From positions 1 through 42,332 of the forward strand of contig CALQIX020000029.1 in assembly GCA_943330745.2 (NCBI GenBank): a DNA stretch of 42,332 bases. The letters run 5' to 3'. Source of the DNA: Lishizhenia tianjinensis. Lineage in GTDB: Bacteria; Bacteroidota; Bacteroidia; Flavobacteriales_D; Crocinitomicaceae. A program made the position numbers and the translations under genes. Shown here in pieces: positions 40,373 to 42,332 of the stretch. Numbering within the stretch: position 1 is the first letter of the stretch; each line of letters begins with the position of its first letter. The notes beneath the pieces were generated by a model. It was not told where the DNA came from and searched no databases. It saw nothing but the letters and a program-made list of their open reading frames with translations.

Positions 40373-41884
40373 ATGGAGAATCGCTTTGGTCATTTGCTCG
40401 TACAAGAGTTATTTCAGAAAGGCTACTTCACTTCTGTTTTCAAAGCCTACGATGAAAGCCAGAACAAAGGGGTGCTTTTGCAAATCATCACACCGATATT
40501 TTCATCCAACAAACGCTATAACCAGTTATTAGCGGATTACGCTCACAAAATGGAGTCACAGCATACTTCTGGTGTTTTGCCCATTTCAAATGTGTTGACA
40601 GATTCAGATAGAGTAGGAGTGGTGTATGATCTTCCTTCGGGGCTTTCATCAGAATGGGGAACATTTTCTTCGTTAGATATACAAACAACTCCTGAGGTAA
40701 TAAATACTTGCCAAAAATCGGTGGTAATGGCCTTTTCATGGTTAGAAGAAAATAACATCTTACATCGTGCTCTTCGCCCTGATTCCATTGCATTTCACGA
40801 GGCAAGCAACCAAGCTTTTTTAACCATTTGCGGACATTTTGAAGCACTTTTTTACCTGGAAACTGAACAAAACCCAGCGTACCAAGGTCAGTTTCAAGCA
40901 AATTTTTACAAGCCTGAACGCATAGGGGTTTTCAAAAATTATGATATCCATGATGAATACTATTCTTTTGCTAAGACATGGTATTTTTTAGATATGTTAA
41001 AGAATCAAATTCCGGTAAAAACAATTGATTCTAATTTGCAAGCACTTAGTGTATCAGCTGAAAATCCGATGGCTGAGCAACTAAATGTCTTCCTCGGAGG
41101 TGATTTACAAGCAAAACAGCAAATCTTCGCTGCTCATTTTCAAGAAACAATAGTTCCACCTTCGGAAAAATTAGTTGAACAAGAACAACCCATAATTACA
41201 GAATCAGTAGCAATTGAAACACAAACAGGGGTTGAGGAAGACTCTAAAGTGGAATTACCTCCGTTTCAACAACCAACCGTAAAACAAAGTAATGATACTT
41301 TGGAGGAAAATGATAATAAGGATGAACACAAGAAATTGGTTTTCTTTCCTTGGAAAAAATACAGTCTTATTGCTGGTGTAGCCGCTGTAATTCTAATTTT
41401 GGTTTCCATTATTTATTCTAATCTTTCAGTTACAGAAAGTGTTTCTTCCAAACAAACGATTGGTTCTAATGAACCTAAGGTGGATGAACAACCGAAAAAA
41501 GATTCTATTCAATCAGAACTAAAAATACCCAATTCTCCTCAGAAAAATGGTCCTACTCAAGATATTAAGGAACCTAAAACAAATCCAACTACATCATCAA
41601 CATCCGCTTTAGCCTCAATTGATAATAGTTATGGAATTTACCAATTAGATGCTTTGAGTAATTTGATTGATATATCGCAAACTCTTTCAAAAGGTGACAG
41701 AAAATTGCTGAATACTAAAGCCAACGAAATTTATTCGAGATTACCTCAAATGGCTTCTCAACTCACGACATCAGATCAACGAAAATTATGTAATTATCGC
41801 AGTAAATTTGAGAATCACATAAGAAGAAATGGATTTGCTGTAAATGCAGGCGTAGCGAAGAATTTAGATGTTCACTGTAATTAA
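40373..41884 (+). CDS. Membrane-bound pseudokinase
   Basis: A 503-residue protein whose first 220 residues follow the protein-kinase plan: TSVFKAYDE in the N-lobe, a helix AFSWLEENNILHRALRPDSI for the catalytic loop, then ANFYKPERIGV and EYYSFAKTWYFLDML as in the C-lobe. The catalytic HRD is HRA (His131, Arg132, Ala133), the Lys of the VAIK strand is missing (VLLQIIT), and no DFG is seen. It should therefore not phosphorylate but may bind nucleotide or a partner. A Glu-rich linker (260-325), a membrane helix (about 330-352) and an exported Ser/Lys/Pro-rich tail follow, with a small helical domain at 420-503. Confidence 0.8.
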   Translation: MENRFGHLLVQELFQKGYFTSVFKAYDESQNKGVLLQIITPIFSSNKRYNQLLADYAHKMESQHTSGVLPISNVLTDSDRVGVVYDLPSGLSSEWGTFSSLDIQTTPEVINTCQKSVVMAFSWLEENNILHRALRPDSIAFHEASNQAFLTICGHFEALFYLETEQNPAYQGQFQANFYKPERIGVFKNYDIHDEYYSFAKTWYFLDMLKNQIPVKTIDSNLQALSVSAENPMAEQLNVFLGGDLQAKQQIFAAHFQETIVPPSEKLVEQEQPIITESVAIETQTGVEEDSKVELPPFQQPTVKQSNDTLEENDNKDEHKKLVFFPWKKYSLIAGVAAVILILVSIIYSNLSVTESVSSKQTIGSNEPKVDEQPKKDSIQSELKIPNSPQKNGPTQDIKEPKTNPTTSSTSALASIDNSYGIYQLDALSNLIDISQTLSKGDRKLLNTKANEIYSRLPQMASQLTTSDQRKLCNYRSKFENHIRRNGFAVNAGVAKNLDVHCN

Positions 41885-41890
41885 AATAAT

Positions 41891-42332
41891 ATGTACAAAG
41901 TAACAGTCTTATTTTTTATAACTTCATTATTGGTATTATCCTCTTGCGCAATTAGTAGTGGTCGTTTTACTAAAGCGAAATATAACACGAATATATACAA
42001 GGGACAGCGTGGAAAAACAAAAGTTTCTATTGTCAACAAACAAAAAGCTGAATTAGAAAAAAAGCATATAGAAAATTTAGAACAAGCTGAAAGAGCCTAT
42101 AAAATCTTGGAGGAACAGAGGAGTAGATTTAATTCAATTGATCGAACAGAACAGGTTAGTGAAATAGATTTGATGTTAACCTCATTAACTCAAGAAATTG
42201 AGTCATTGTTGGATGAATTAAAAGATTTGAACGCGTATTCACAACAAGGTTTTGAAGATGGGTTGAAATTAGGCGTGAAATTGAATGATTTATTGTACAA
42301 GAAGATTATTCCAATGGGAATGTTGATTGAAA
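41891..42332 (+). CDS. Lipoprotein with helical domain (partial, runs off the window)
   Basis: An open frame of 147 codons without a stop at the window end. It begins MYKVTVLFFITSLLVLSSCA, a type II signal peptide with lipobox LSSC, so the mature protein is lipid-anchored at Cys19. The visible part is helical (KAELEKKHIENLEQAERAYK) with a later Leu-rich region (TSLTQEIESLLDELKDL). It begins 7 bases after the pseudokinase gene, so it belongs to the same operon, which continues to the right. The downstream domain cannot be seen. Confidence 0.8.
   Translation, partial: MYKVTVLFFITSLLVLSSCAISSGRFTKAKYNTNIYKGQRGKTKVSIVNKQKAELEKKHIENLEQAERAYKILEEQRSRFNSIDRTEQVSEIDLMLTSLTQEIESLLDELKDLNAYSQQGFEDGLKLGVKLNDLLYKKIIPMGMLIE

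Overview
This is an AT-rich accessory region from a member of the Bacteroidota. The phylum call rests on a CTnDOT-like tyrosine integrase, an RteC-family protein, -7 boxes of the TAnnTTTG type (7699-7706, 11832-11839, and 11729-11736 on the minus strand), weak ribosome binding sites and several TTG or GTG starts. The genus cannot be fixed; low-GC Flavobacteriales or Chitinophagales would fit. No tRNA, rRNA, CRISPR array or intact transposase is visible.

Layout. (1) 1-7363 is an integrative or mobilisable element: repeated GGTAACC boxes, integrase, a hipBA-type kinase/antitoxin pair, RteC, an excisionase-like HTH protein, a replication protein with iteron-like repeats and an AT-rich stretch inside its own gene, a DnaC-like ATPase broken by a frameshift, a phage-type amidase, and a decayed chimera of an AbiEi-like start fused to an amidase 3' end. 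(2) 7364-21759 is a defence island: an AbiE-type toxin-antitoxin operon flanked by two copies of a palindromic 33-bp sequence; a minus-strand DUF2188 - TIR - SLATT operon with a truncated second TIR; and a type I restriction-modification operon (half-size HsdS, HsdM, metallophosphoesterase, winged helix + nucleotidyltransferase pair, full HsdS, HsdR, YgjP-like metallopeptidase). (3) 21776-23349 is a junction with a small basic/hydrophobic gene interrupted at an A6G run, a perfect 34-bp-stem hairpin and a rhomboid protease. (4) 23577 to the right edge is one tightly packed operon of 13 genes, cut by the window end.

Region 4 is the most interesting part. Its first two genes are clear homologues of SrfB (actin/Hsp70-fold ATPase) and SrfC (dynamin-like large GTPase) of the enigmatic srfABC locus. 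They are followed by a family of single-pass membrane proteins, two or three of which have an N-terminal domain that I equate with SrfA. One of these carries a subtilisin-like protease on the far side of the membrane, behind a G8 tract that looks like a phase-variation switch. After them come a four-helix membrane protein, a second smaller P-loop GTPase, a membrane protein with a Pro-rich tail, two membrane-anchored or exported proteins, a membrane-bound pseudokinase and a lipoprotein. Together they look like an envelope-spanning NTPase machine: cytoplasmic motors, single-pass transducers, a zymogen-like periplasmic protease and an outer-envelope lipoprotein. Its position beside abortive-infection and restriction modules suggests a conflict or defence role, but that is inference; the biochemical function of SrfABC is not settled.

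Limits: all family assignments come from reading motifs and remembered family signatures. No searches were run. The two frameshifts could be real, programmed or sequencing errors.
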